From the NCBI GenBank assembly GCA_017984215.1, contig JAGOAA010000010.1, forward strand, positions 1-58,751: a stretch of 58,751 nt of DNA, in the 5' to 3' direction. The position numbers and the translations under genes were made by a program. Positions 17,438 to 26,704 of this stretch are shown here, in pieces (the first letter of the stretch is position 1; each line of letters opens with the position of its first letter). The notes beneath the pieces are model-generated. The model saw nothing but the letters and a program-made list of their open reading frames with translations. It did no database searches and had not been told where the DNA came from. Origin of the DNA: Cytophagaceae bacterium. Lineage in GTDB: Bacteria > Bacteroidota > Bacteroidia > Cytophagales > Spirosomataceae.

Positions 17438-18862
17438 ATGAACGAACAAGGCCTGAAACCCTTTATTGGCATTACAGGCGGAATAGGATCCGGCAAATCA
17501 ACGATTTGTCGGATTTTTTCTATCCTAGGAATTCCAGTTTTTGAAGCTGATGTCCATGCGCGTAATATATGCGATCAAGACCCTGAAGTTAAAGCCGCAA
17601 TCCTGGAGGAATTTGGATCTAGAGCCTATCTTCCTGATGGCACCTACAATCGTCCATGGATGAAAGGCCTTTTGCAAAAATACCCCGGCGACATTCAAAA
17701 ACTCAATGCGATTATCCATCCCGCTGTTCGACAAGCGGCTGTAACTTGGTTGGAAAATGCGCCGAATTCACCATTCTATCTATACGAATCGGCACTGATA
17801 ACCGCTCGAAATAAACCTGAATTACTCAAGCAACTGATTGCCGTGAGCTGTCCATTGGATGAGCGCATTCAACATATTCAAAAAAGAAACAAATCATCCT
17901 ACATGGCAATCATGCAGATGATTGATTTACAACCGCAACCCGAACAATACCTCCGTGGCGCTGATTTCGTCATCGAAAATGGCAAAAAAGACCGCGTTTG
18001 GCCTCAAATCGAAAATATTATGAAAACTTTAAGCTGTTTTTTAGTATTCCTTTTATTAGGCTTTCAAAGTCATGGACAAATCAAAGCCATGACCTTTAAC
18101 ATTCGCTTAGATACCGAGTCGGATGGTCAAGACCAATGGAAATACCGTGCAAAACATTGTGCAGAATTAATCCAATACCACCAGGCCGATATCATTGGAA
18201 TGCAAGAAGCCTTCGTACATCAAATCAAGGATTTTGCGAAAGCCTTACCTGGTTACGCATGGTTTGGAAAAGGTCGTGATGACGGCAAAGAATCGGGCGA
18301 ATTCTCTCCCCTATTTTACAACAAAGCGAAATTCAAACTCATGCGCGAAAAGACCTTCTGGCTTTCCGATTCCTGTGAAAAGGTAGGATTCGGTTGGGAT
18401 GCCGCATGCCGCCGCGTCGTGACTTGGGGTGAATTCAAGGAAATCAAATCAGGCAAGAAATTCTTCGTTTTCAATACGCATTTCGACCATTTAGGCAAAA
18501 TAGCACGCCGAGAAAGCGCGAAATTAGTTCTTGCCAAAGTAGCAGAAATCGCCGGGAAATCACCTGCCATTATTACAGGCGATTTTAATGCAACACCCGA
18601 TGACGAACCGATTCAAATCATCTTAGCTAAGGCAAATCCTCAGCACTTGATCGACGCCGAATCCATTAGCAAAGCAGGACATTATGGGCCTTACAGTTCA
18701 TTTAATGGATTCAAACAGGAACAAGAAGGCAAACACATCGACTACATTTTTGTGAAAAATGGCGTAACGTGTAGCCAACACGCGACGCACTCAGAGACTT
18801 GGGCCAGCCGTTTCCCAACGGACCATTTTCCTGTCAGCGCAATCTTGCATTTACCCAACTAG
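17438..18862 (+). CDS. coaE: Dephospho-CoA kinase fused in frame to a secreted EEP-family hydrolase
   Basis: One open frame of 474 codons holds two proteins that are normally separate. Residues 1-194 are CoaE, which phosphorylates dephospho-CoA in the last step of CoA synthesis. It shows the P-loop GGIGSGKST (14-22), the EADVHAR site, LNAIIHPAVR, and ends normally around ADFVIENGKKDRVWPQIENI. Residue 195 is a Met that opens a typical signal peptide (MKTLSCFLVFLLLGFQSHGQ), followed by a complete endonuclease/exonuclease/phosphatase domain. No stop separates the halves. In the +1 frame a TGA (18021-18023) overlaps the internal ATG as ATGA, suggesting that an indel (or a read error) joined two overlapping genes. 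Confidence 0.85.
   Translation: MNEQGLKPFIGITGGIGSGKSTICRIFSILGIPVFEADVHARNICDQDPEVKAAILEEFGSRAYLPDGTYNRPWMKGLLQKYPGDIQKLNAIIHPAVRQAAVTWLENAPNSPFYLYESALITARNKPELLKQLIAVSCPLDERIQHIQKRNKSSYMAIMQMIDLQPQPEQYLRGADFVIENGKKDRVWPQIENIMKTLSCFLVFLLLGFQSHGQIKAMTFNIRLDTESDGQDQWKYRAKHCAELIQYHQADIIGMQEAFVHQIKDFAKALPGYAWFGKGRDDGKESGEFSPLFYNKAKFKLMREKTFWLSDSCEKVGFGWDAACRRVVTWGEFKEIKSGKKFFVFNTHFDHLGKIARRESAKLVLAKVAEIAGKSPAIITGDFNATPDDEPIQIILAKANPQHLIDAESISKAGHYGPYSSFNGFKQEQEGKHIDYIFVKNGVTCSQHATHSETWASRFPTDHFPVSAILHLPN
18020..18862 (+). CDS. Endonuclease/exonuclease/phosphatase family protein, secreted (internal start in the coaE frame)
   Basis: This is the likely independent product of the second half of the fused frame, 280 residues from ATG 18020. 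A signal peptide (about 1-20) precedes an EEP (DNase I-like) domain with all the usual motifs: MTFNIRLD, GMQEA with the metal-binding Glu, the GDFNATPDDEP motif with Asp and Asn, KHIDYIFV and the terminal TDHFPVSA with the catalytic Asp-His. Such secreted proteins of Bacteroidota cleave phosphodiesters or phosphate esters of unknown identity. A separate start here is more plausible than an exported CoaE fusion, because an internal signal peptide would disturb a cytoplasmic kinase. Confidence 0.7.
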   Translation: MKTLSCFLVFLLLGFQSHGQIKAMTFNIRLDTESDGQDQWKYRAKHCAELIQYHQADIIGMQEAFVHQIKDFAKALPGYAWFGKGRDDGKESGEFSPLFYNKAKFKLMREKTFWLSDSCEKVGFGWDAACRRVVTWGEFKEIKSGKKFFVFNTHFDHLGKIARRESAKLVLAKVAEIAGKSPAIITGDFNATPDDEPIQIILAKANPQHLIDAESISKAGHYGPYSSFNGFKQEQEGKHIDYIFVKNGVTCSQHATHSETWASRFPTDHFPVSAILHLPN

Positions 18863-18900
18863 CTTATTGGAATTTGCTCACGTAAAAGTTAACTTGCAGT

Positions 18901-20709
18901 ATGGAAAATTTTATTGTTTCAGCGCGAAAATACAGACCTACCCAATTTGATTCGGTCGTTGGCCAAAGTCATATTACCACCACCTTAAAGAATGCCATCA
19001 AGTCAAACCATTTGGCACAGGCCTTCTTATTTTGTGGTCCGAGGGGCGTGGGTAAAACAACCTGTGCACGTATTTTAGCGAAAACAATCAATTGCGAAAA
19101 CATCGGGACTGATGGCGAAGCGTGTGGCACATGCCCATCTTGCCAATCGTTCCAAGACAATACTTCCTTAACGATTCATGAATTAGATGCGGCATCGAAC
19201 AACTCGGTAGACGATATTCGTAACCTCATTGATCAAGTACGTTATCCACCTCAACGGGGTCGTTATAAGATTTACATCATTGATGAGGTTCACATGCTTT
19301 CAGCGGCGGCATTCAACGCCTTTCTGAAAACATTGGAAGAACCCCCATCCTATGCGATTTTCATTCTTGCCACTACGGAGAAGCATAAAATATTGCCGAC
19401 CATTTTGTCGCGTTGCCAGATATTCGATTTCAATCGGATTCAATGGAAAGACATGGCTGACCATTTAGCCAATATTGCACAAAAGGAAAATATTCAAGCA
19501 GAACCTTCAGCCTTAGAATTAATTGCAATCAAAGCCGATGGTGGTTTGCGCGATGCACTTTCCATGTTTGATTTGAATGTCACATTCTCGACTGACAATA
19601 CATTACGTCATAAAGATGTGCTTGAAAACTTGCACATCCTAGACAGTGATTATTATGTGAGTTTGACGAATCACTTGATCAAACAAAATCATGTAGAGAC
19701 ACTCGTGTTATTGGACGAAATCATGCGGAAGGGTTTTGATGGCCAGCAATTCATCAGTGGGTTCATGGAACACCTTCGAAATTTATTATTTGCCAAAGAC
19801 CCACAAACCTTGGCATTAATGGAGATTTCTGATGAAACCCGTGCAAAATTCAAGCAACAAGCCGAATTAACGAGCACATCCTTCTTACTTTCCGCGATGA
19901 ACATTTGTTCAACCTGTGAGAGTAATTACAAGTCGGCGAAAAACGCCCGACTCCACCTCGAACTCTGCTTACTGAAAATCAATTATTTACCATCGGTTTA
20001 CCAACTAGCCACGGAGGGCGGTACCGGAAAAAAGCCTGAGCCCCAAGCTAAAAGCGCTGGGGCCACAACACAGACAACTGTTTCAACACCTCCAGCCATC
20101 GAAGTAGCGGCAGCACCCGTGACGGAAACTCCTGTTGCCGTAAGTGAACCCGCGCCTGCGCCAATATCTATACCTGCGCCTACACCCGAAGCTGAAGAAC
20201 CAAAACCTCAGGCAAAACCAGTTGCACAAATGCCGGCAGCGGGTCTCGGTGGTTTACGCTCGAGCAAGAGTGTCATTAAACCCAAGACACAAGAAGATGA
20301 GGTAAAAGAACAAGCGGTAGCCAATGATTTCAATAATCAAGATTTTGATTCAGCCAAATTCTTAGGCGTGTGGAATGAGATTGCAAAGAAATTCAAAGAT
20401 GCCAATTTGATCAACAAATTTGTGATGATGGACCGCCCGATTGAATTAATCGATACGGTTGCACATATCAAAGTAGAAAACGAGGTTCAGGTCCAACATT
20501 TCAATGAGCAATTGCGCATGGAAGTATTGGGCACTTTACGCGAACGTCTTCAAAATTATGCGATTGATATCGTTTTGGATGTTACTATCCAAGAAAATGG
20601 CGACAAAAAGCTCCTTTACACACAATCAGACAAGTATGATTTCTTGGTTCAAAAGCATCCAATCTTGGGTGAATTGAAACAAAAACTAGGCTTAGATCAC
20701 GAATTCTAG
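18901..20709 (+). CDS. dnaX: DNA polymerase III subunit gamma/tau
   Basis: DnaX is the clamp-loader ATPase of the replicative polymerase. This 602-residue protein has Walker A GPRGVGKTT (46-54), a zinc site formed by Cys65, Cys75, Cys78 and Cys81, the DEVHML Walker B and the SRC arginine-finger motif, followed by the lid and collar domains (to about 365). A Pro/Ala-rich linker (about 385-445) leads to a C-terminal tau-like domain. No internal slippery heptamer for making gamma was evident by eye. It stands 38 bases after the EEP region and its stop lies 1 base from the convergent proA stop. Confidence 0.95.
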   Translation: MENFIVSARKYRPTQFDSVVGQSHITTTLKNAIKSNHLAQAFLFCGPRGVGKTTCARILAKTINCENIGTDGEACGTCPSCQSFQDNTSLTIHELDAASNNSVDDIRNLIDQVRYPPQRGRYKIYIIDEVHMLSAAAFNAFLKTLEEPPSYAIFILATTEKHKILPTILSRCQIFDFNRIQWKDMADHLANIAQKENIQAEPSALELIAIKADGGLRDALSMFDLNVTFSTDNTLRHKDVLENLHILDSDYYVSLTNHLIKQNHVETLVLLDEIMRKGFDGQQFISGFMEHLRNLLFAKDPQTLALMEISDETRAKFKQQAELTSTSFLLSAMNICSTCESNYKSAKNARLHLELCLLKINYLPSVYQLATEGGTGKKPEPQAKSAGATTQTTVSTPPAIEVAAAPVTETPVAVSEPAPAPISIPAPTPEAEEPKPQAKPVAQMPAAGLGGLRSSKSVIKPKTQEDEVKEQAVANDFNNQDFDSAKFLGVWNEIAKKFKDANLINKFVMMDRPIELIDTVAHIKVENEVQVQHFNEQLRMEVLGTLRERLQNYAIDIVLDVTIQENGDKKLLYTQSDKYDFLVQKHPILGELKQKLGLDHEF

Positions 20710-20710
20710 G

Positions 20711-21967
20711 CTATCGAACCTGTCCAGCTCCTTGAATTACCCATTTTTCCGTCACCAATTTCTCCAAAGCAAATGGTCCTCGGGCATGTAGTTTTTGGGT
20801 AGAGATTCCGATTTCAGCGCCTAAATCGAATACACCGCCATCGGTAAAACGCGTCGATGCGTTCCAATAAACGGCAGCAGCATCAACGGCCTGTAAGAAT
20901 ACTTGCGCCTCTGAAGCGTCCTCCGTCACAATCGCTTCGGAATGCCTAGAAGAATATTGATCGATGTGATTCAAAGCCTCAGCCAAGTCATCGACTACTT
21001 TTATTGAGCAGGCAAAATCCAAAAATTCCCGACCAAAATCAGCCACCTCTGCCCGGTGCAAGAAAGGATATTGAATAGCTTCCAATTCAGCAAACGCGGC
21101 GGCATCAGCGAATATTTGAACCTGATAGGATATAAAATCGGCCGCAACTTTTTGCACAAATGACTTACATTGAGAGCGATGAAGAATCACCGTGTCCAAC
21201 GAATTACAAACGGATGGCCTCGAAACCTTGGCATTCACAACAATAGGAACAGCCATATCCAGGTTCGCACTTTCCGCCACATAGGTATGGCAAACGCCCG
21301 CTCCTGTTTCAATGGTAGGAACTAAAGATTCCCGACGAACCCGTTGGATCAAAGCATCCGACCCACGTGGAATAATCACATCGATAAATTTCGTCGCTTG
21401 AAGTAAGGTCGTAACGTGCGAACGATCCGTTGGCAACAAACGCACAAGATCAGCAGGTAACTCTTGCGACAGGAGCGCTTCATGAATTAAGCCAACCAAT
21501 ACCTGATTTGTAAACCAAGCATCCGTCCCACCGCGCAATACAGCGGCATTTCCTGAACGAATACACAAGGCAGCGACATCGATGGTTACATTGGGACGAG
21601 ATTCGTAAATCACGCCCACTACCCCTAAGGGCACGGAAATCTTCTGCAATTTTAAGCCATTGGAAAGAACCTTTTCCAGTAAAACCTGTCCAGAAGGATC
21701 AGGCAAGGCAGCCACATCGTGTAAACTTGCCGCAAGCGCTTCTATACGAGCCGAGGTCAACAACAAACGATCGCGCATAGGATCTTGTGGATCCATTTGA
21801 GCCAAATCATTCGCATTTTCCCCAATAATGATGGGCGTCTGCTCAATCAGTAATTCGGCCAAGCGATGCAAAACGGCAATTTTCGTGCGGGCATCCGCGA
21901 AAGCTAATTGCGTAGAAGCCTTACGCGTGGCGGCCAACAAAGGTGAAATATCAACGGTCTGAGACAT
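20711..21967 (-). CDS. proA: Glutamate-5-semialdehyde dehydrogenase (gamma-glutamyl phosphate reductase)
   Basis: ProA reduces gamma-glutamyl phosphate to the semialdehyde in proline synthesis, using NADPH. The 418-residue length is normal. Family marks are the aldehyde dehydrogenase-like fold with VIYESRPNVTIDVAALCIRSGN (shown in part as YESRPNVT), LRGGTDAW, IPRGSDALI and the nucleophile Cys in KVSRPSVCNSLDT. The usual partner proB is not beside it; the downstream neighbour on the same strand is the dnaX convergent end and the upstream one a CotH gene 24 bases away. Confidence 0.95.
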   Translation of the reverse strand: MSQTVDISPLLAATRKASTQLAFADARTKIAVLHRLAELLIEQTPIIIGENANDLAQMDPQDPMRDRLLLTSARIEALAASLHDVAALPDPSGQVLLEKVLSNGLKLQKISVPLGVVGVIYESRPNVTIDVAALCIRSGNAAVLRGGTDAWFTNQVLVGLIHEALLSQELPADLVRLLPTDRSHVTTLLQATKFIDVIIPRGSDALIQRVRRESLVPTIETGAGVCHTYVAESANLDMAVPIVVNAKVSRPSVCNSLDTVILHRSQCKSFVQKVAADFISYQVQIFADAAAFAELEAIQYPFLHRAEVADFGREFLDFACSIKVVDDLAEALNHIDQYSSRHSEAIVTEDASEAQVFLQAVDAAAVYWNASTRFTDGGVFDLGAEIGISTQKLHARGPFALEKLVTEKWVIQGAGQVR

Positions 21968-21991
21968 AGGTAATAATAATAAGAGTAGACG

Positions 21992-23647
21992 CTAATCCAA
22001 ACTTTTAACAATCGGAAAACGGTATAAGATTGCATCATCCTGCAGGATAGCGATGACATACCGACTAGGTGCAAGCGCTGAAATATCCACGGGAATGAGT
22101 TGAGGTCCTTTCACCTGCGCACCCAAGGCTTTCTTCAATACAGATCGACCTAAAAGATCAAAAATTTCTAAGTTGAGATTCCCATTTTGCTGCAGCGGAA
22201 ATTCCAATTGAATCGACTGCGTGGCTGGATTTGGGAAAGCACGAATCGAAACTTCCGATTCATTACCCAAAATCAGCGTGGCATCTAACCGAGCAATTGC
22301 AGCATCTAACCAAGTAATACGCGCTGAAATCCAATTCTCCATCCAAAATAACTCTTCATTCGCGTTATTTCCCACATAATAATTAGGCCAAACTTTTTTC
22401 CCATACAAGGGGAAACGACCAAAGTTTCGTTGCATAGGATCTTTCAAGGCTACCGTCGTAGAATCCATGAATTTAAATATCGCCTGAGGAGTCAGAGTCG
22501 TTTTCCGCAAACTGCTCCAACGACGCTTCACTGAATTTACAAAGACAGAATCTTTCATCAACTTTCCCCACCAAAAAGGCGTTTGGAAATAATCTGGCGT
22601 ACCTTCTGTCAGCTCTAGTTTATTATACACCCATCCCTGAGGTAAATAACCATCGTAATAATCTGCATTTCCGAAAGACAAGTTATAATCCCAAGCTGGA
22701 CCCATCGTCAATTTCCCACCTTTAGAGTCCTTATCCTTATAAAAATAAGTACTCAATCTGAAACCATCCACGTTCCTACTTAGCTCATTCAATAAGAAAT
22801 AATTTACGAACGATGGCATATCCATCATGGACCGATAGGTCGTCGTAGCCTTAAGTGGCTGTTCCTCTTGTAAACTTTTCTCAAATGTGTTTACATAATT
22901 CTTAATGTAGGTGAATTGTTGGTTTGTTATATTCTCCGACTTTGGATATTCAATTTGGAAAAAGCTCTTTTCTGTCCCTTTCCCAGATACATAAGCACTA
23001 TTCCAATTGCGAGATACAGCTCCACTTGTTTTATCAATCTTGACCAAATAGCCACCCGTTACTGCATCCCCTGCATTATCCGTAGGCGTTAAATCAGCGA
23101 TATCCAAACGATTTCCGCCCTGCTTAATTTTCTCCATCAATACATAAATTCCCTGATAGGCATCATTTAGTATCACTTCGACATACCGCGTTTTTGAATG
23201 CTGCAAGCCAAATTGACTAGCTAATTGTTGGGCAAGAACATCTCGCAAAAATGTTCGATCATTGTAAGAGGCATTCAACACCCAATCAGACTCAGCTCCA
23301 AACTGGGCGATAGGCAACTTCACGGCTGCCATGGACAAGGAATCTGCCCAAATTTCAAATCCATAGGGTTTTTTAACCAAACCTGGTAGGAAATACCAAT
23401 CGCCCTGAGAAGAACTTCCACGGTATTCTATACCCGCCCAAAAAACAAATGTCGGCTTGTCGGTCAATTGATTTAATTGACCTTTCCCTCGATCAAACAA
23501 GGTGAATTTAGCCGGTATTTTAGGCTCATCTACGATCGTTGCCCCTTTCGTATTGATTTGCAAAATTGGCAAATTAGAAACCGACAGGCTTTGTGCGAAT
23601 AATTGAGACTGTACAAAAAGGAAAATACAAAGTAATCTAAAAGTCAT
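21992..23647 (-). CDS. CotH kinase family protein with type IX secretion tail
   Basis: The 551-residue protein has a signal peptide (about 1-18), a CotH domain (about 85-400) and a C-terminal T9SS type A sorting domain of about 80 residues. CotH motifs visible are NDRTFLRDVLAQQLA, GIYVLMEKIKQ, the PAWDYNLSFGN segment and an MDMPSFVNYFL helix; CotH proteins are atypical protein kinases. The sorting domain opens with AFPNPATQS and continues with LEIFDLLGRSV. It should be exported across the outer membrane. Its start overlaps the end of the upstream propeller-barrel gene by 11 bases, so the two are linked. Confidence 0.9.
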   Translation of the reverse strand: MTFRLLCIFLFVQSQLFAQSLSVSNLPILQINTKGATIVDEPKIPAKFTLFDRGKGQLNQLTDKPTFVFWAGIEYRGSSSQGDWYFLPGLVKKPYGFEIWADSLSMAAVKLPIAQFGAESDWVLNASYNDRTFLRDVLAQQLASQFGLQHSKTRYVEVILNDAYQGIYVLMEKIKQGGNRLDIADLTPTDNAGDAVTGGYLVKIDKTSGAVSRNWNSAYVSGKGTEKSFFQIEYPKSENITNQQFTYIKNYVNTFEKSLQEEQPLKATTTYRSMMDMPSFVNYFLLNELSRNVDGFRLSTYFYKDKDSKGGKLTMGPAWDYNLSFGNADYYDGYLPQGWVYNKLELTEGTPDYFQTPFWWGKLMKDSVFVNSVKRRWSSLRKTTLTPQAIFKFMDSTTVALKDPMQRNFGRFPLYGKKVWPNYYVGNNANEELFWMENWISARITWLDAAIARLDATLILGNESEVSIRAFPNPATQSIQLEFPLQQNGNLNLEIFDLLGRSVLKKALGAQVKGPQLIPVDISALAPSRYVIAILQDDAILYRFPIVKSLD

Positions 23648-26600
23648 GACCTAGCGTTAAGTACGTAATAGGCGATTTAATTTCATCGTTTTCTATGCCA
23701 TAAGCATAATCCAACTTGACAAAATAACCAACAATGTTGGCTCTGGCACCTACCCCATAACCAAATAAGAAAGGATTTCGAAAATCAGTCACCGTGGCCT
23801 GGAATGGATTGGTATTCCCACCAAAGGTATTCGTATTAAATCCATTTGTCCGAGAAAAAGGCGTTGCACCTGTCCACGCACTACCCATGTCAAAGAAGCC
23901 CAGCATTTGGAACGTATTCAAAAATTGAGATTTAGCATAACTTGGTCCTAACAAGGATTTCAAGGGAACACGAAGTTCAACATTCAGTAACAAATGGCTA
24001 TTCCCTGCCAACTTATTCATTTTGAAACCACGAAGTGATGTGGCAAAATCGCTCATGAATACATCGCGTTGGGCGATTCCAGCTGTCCCCAAGGGATTTT
24101 CTTTATTTTGAATCTCACGATCGATAAACAACCAATTATCCATCCCGCCTAATAAGGTCTGGGTGGCTGCATTTCCTACGGCTTGTGATGCGGAAAGTCG
24201 AGTGGCTAAAAACAGACTATTCGAAATTTTCAAATACCTCCGCGCATCTAAATTGATCCGTGTAAAGGAAGACTTTTGCATGGATTGCTGGAACTCAACA
24301 CCCGTGAATAAGCGAAAACCCGTTTGCAGATTCTCAGCTACATGAACCGTATTATCAAAGGTATAGGCGAGTCGCCCCCCCAAATAAGAAGACACATTTT
24401 CAGGGGTACTCACATTGTATTGATCGATTGCCCGATTATTCGTAAACATCCCGGAAACACTTAATTTACTCACCAACGTAAATGGGTAAACAGCCTTCAA
24501 TTCCACGCGATTATAACGGATTTTTTGAGATAAAATCTCCGTTTCCTGATCCAGTATCTTCCGGTCAACGCGTAATGTCCAATCGACCCGATTGGCCAAG
24601 TAATTATATTCCCCCCAAAGGTCAACATTCTTGATGTTCGCAGATACATAGGCCCCCACTTTAAACAAATGATTTTCTAATAAATCATTCATTTTCAAAT
24701 CCATACTATACCCTAATCCGCGGATAGGATCAACTTTAAAACTACCTTCGGAACCGTTGAGAACCAACGAATTTTGGTAATCCAAAGGACCTATTAATCG
24801 ATTCGAATCTTTTCGTAGACGCAAGGCTTGTTGGCGCTCAATACGTGATTTTCGCACATCCGTGACCCGTCTGTTTTCATCACTTGGTATCGGTTGAGCT
24901 AAAGCACTTGATGTATCCGGTAACATAGGATACCATAAATAGCTCGGGATGTTCGCGAGCGACTTCCCTTCAAACTGTTGCACTTGTTCTGTCAGAACCG
25001 ACCGATTTTGCACCAACAATTGATCGCCTGCCCATCTGAAGGCTGACCAATCTCCTGATTTTACAATGGTTTGATACAACTTTTGATCCGCGGCATGATA
25101 GGATACTAATTCATTCCCTGCTGGATTTTCATTCAGAAAATAAATCAAGGAATCCGAAATAGGTCTGACATTCCGAATGGTGCCTTTATGCATAAATAGC
25201 TCCTTCGCATTGGCTGGATCTTCCGCTCGCCAATGTTTCATCACAATCAAACCCTTTTCTTTCAGATAGGTACTATCCGAAATTCGATCCGTCAGATAAA
25301 TAACATCCCCTTCATTCCCCCACCAGTGCGCTTCGGATTCCTGATTGGAATCTTGCGTAATGGCTGAAAGACGATTCCGACGAATATCATAGATACCCAC
25401 ATCAACTTGGCCGAGTTTAAAGGATCGAACCAACATCCGTTGGGCATTTGCATTTAATTCAAAATCTAAAAAACGAATGTCCCCTAAATTACGTTTAGAG
25501 GCAAGCTTAAAGTTCTGCTTCGTCCACTGAAAAACATGAAGAAAACTTTTACCTTCTTGATTCGCTAGGATGTACAAATCTTGATTTGCAGCCCATTGAA
25601 CTAATGGGGATACACTTGTTTCTTTGCGCAAGGGATCTTTCAATCCTGTACGAAAAATTTCCTTAGTTGAATTACCCAGCACCGATCTTAACATGACACG
25701 GAATCTACCCGAATCATCTAGTAGATATACAAACCATTTACCATCCGGACTTAGTTGGACATCACGAATTTGTTCACCTTTCGTCATATCAAAAGACAAT
25801 AATGTCTTTTGAGGAACAGGCTGTACATTGACTTCATACTGCTTCGCTTCGCTGACATAAAACTCAAACCATTCTTTCAGGAATTTAGCAATCGGCTTTC
25901 GAAGTGTACTCGAAATACTCGATTGTTCATTTCGAATAATACGCGTCAAGTTGACAATATTCCCAATTTGGTTCGCATCATAAACCCTTGAAATATAAGA
26001 CCAGATCGATTGACCTAAATATTCAGCTTCTATACCACGTGCCAAAACAGGTTTCCGAACTTTATTCGCAACGACTACTTGAAACATGTATTGATTCATA
26101 GCAGGCGTATCTCCTGCCGCGAGATAAGCCGATAATCCAGAAGTAAACCATTCGGGTACTGACAATAATAAAGAGTTTTGTAGTGCATCCTTGATGCTAC
26201 CCCCGTACAAAATATCATGTAAATAAACCTGAGAAAGCTGCTTCAACAAGTTCAGCCTATATTCTTGGAATTGGTTTTGATACGCAATTTCAATACGGAA
26301 CTTAGCCCGGTTTTCGTCTGCCGCCTCTTGTGCATTCGCGTAACTAATTCCACTATTTGACTGCGCTAATTCATTTCCTGAAGGATAGACAAAGATGCGC
26401 GTCTTTTGATAAGGTGTATAGGATAACAAATTCGTAATGCGTTGAAAATCCGCATCCAATAGCTGTAAAGTCGTTCGGGCTAAAGCCTCATTTTTACCAA
26501 AATAATAGACCTCAAAATTTTGATTCGCAAGATACTTCCAGGCAAATTTTTGATGCTGAATGCGCGTTTTATCCCAAGCACGTTGGCTCGGGTAAAAATC

Positions 26601-26669
26601 TTGTGCTTGCAATTGCTGTGTAAACAGCAAAGAACACAAGCCCAATAAAAGCAAACGGAAAAAGCGCAT
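23637..26669 (-). CDS. Outer membrane propeller-barrel protein with degenerate peptidase-like N-terminus
   Basis: This 1010-residue exported protein has a signal peptide (1-22). A first domain (about 30-270) looks like a gluzincin or peptidase MA-like fold because of SVPEWFTSGLSAYLA, but the zinc HExxH motif is absent (YLHDILYG at the expected place). A TolB/PD40-type beta-propeller follows (about 290-570, with repeats such as SPDGKWFVYLLDD), and a C-terminal beta-barrel of Omp85/BamA type (about 640-1010) ends in the aromatic residue of LGHDF. It is most likely an outer membrane protein with a periplasmic propeller. The substrate or partner is unknown; CotH follows with an 11-base overlap. 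Confidence 0.8.
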   Translation of the reverse strand: MRFFRLLLLGLCSLLFTQQLQAQDFYPSQRAWDKTRIQHQKFAWKYLANQNFEVYYFGKNEALARTTLQLLDADFQRITNLLSYTPYQKTRIFVYPSGNELAQSNSGISYANAQEAADENRAKFRIEIAYQNQFQEYRLNLLKQLSQVYLHDILYGGSIKDALQNSLLLSVPEWFTSGLSAYLAAGDTPAMNQYMFQVVVANKVRKPVLARGIEAEYLGQSIWSYISRVYDANQIGNIVNLTRIIRNEQSSISSTLRKPIAKFLKEWFEFYVSEAKQYEVNVQPVPQKTLLSFDMTKGEQIRDVQLSPDGKWFVYLLDDSGRFRVMLRSVLGNSTKEIFRTGLKDPLRKETSVSPLVQWAANQDLYILANQEGKSFLHVFQWTKQNFKLASKRNLGDIRFLDFELNANAQRMLVRSFKLGQVDVGIYDIRRNRLSAITQDSNQESEAHWWGNEGDVIYLTDRISDSTYLKEKGLIVMKHWRAEDPANAKELFMHKGTIRNVRPISDSLIYFLNENPAGNELVSYHAADQKLYQTIVKSGDWSAFRWAGDQLLVQNRSVLTEQVQQFEGKSLANIPSYLWYPMLPDTSSALAQPIPSDENRRVTDVRKSRIERQQALRLRKDSNRLIGPLDYQNSLVLNGSEGSFKVDPIRGLGYSMDLKMNDLLENHLFKVGAYVSANIKNVDLWGEYNYLANRVDWTLRVDRKILDQETEILSQKIRYNRVELKAVYPFTLVSKLSVSGMFTNNRAIDQYNVSTPENVSSYLGGRLAYTFDNTVHVAENLQTGFRLFTGVEFQQSMQKSSFTRINLDARRYLKISNSLFLATRLSASQAVGNAATQTLLGGMDNWLFIDREIQNKENPLGTAGIAQRDVFMSDFATSLRGFKMNKLAGNSHLLLNVELRVPLKSLLGPSYAKSQFLNTFQMLGFFDMGSAWTGATPFSRTNGFNTNTFGGNTNPFQATVTDFRNPFLFGYGVGARANIVGYFVKLDYAYGIENDEIKSPITYLTLGHDF

Positions 26670-26691
26670 CCGATAGAATTTTACACGAAAT

Positions 26692-26699
26692 CAAATTTA
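26692..26699 (-). promoter_or_regulatory. -7 box for the propeller-barrel and CotH genes
   Basis: Read on the minus strand this is TAAATTTG, an exact TAnnTTTG match, about 23 bases ahead of ATG 26669. It lies just after the stop of the FAD oxidoreductase gene. The -33 box is weak. Confidence 0.35.
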
Positions 26700-26704
26700 A
26701 GGAT

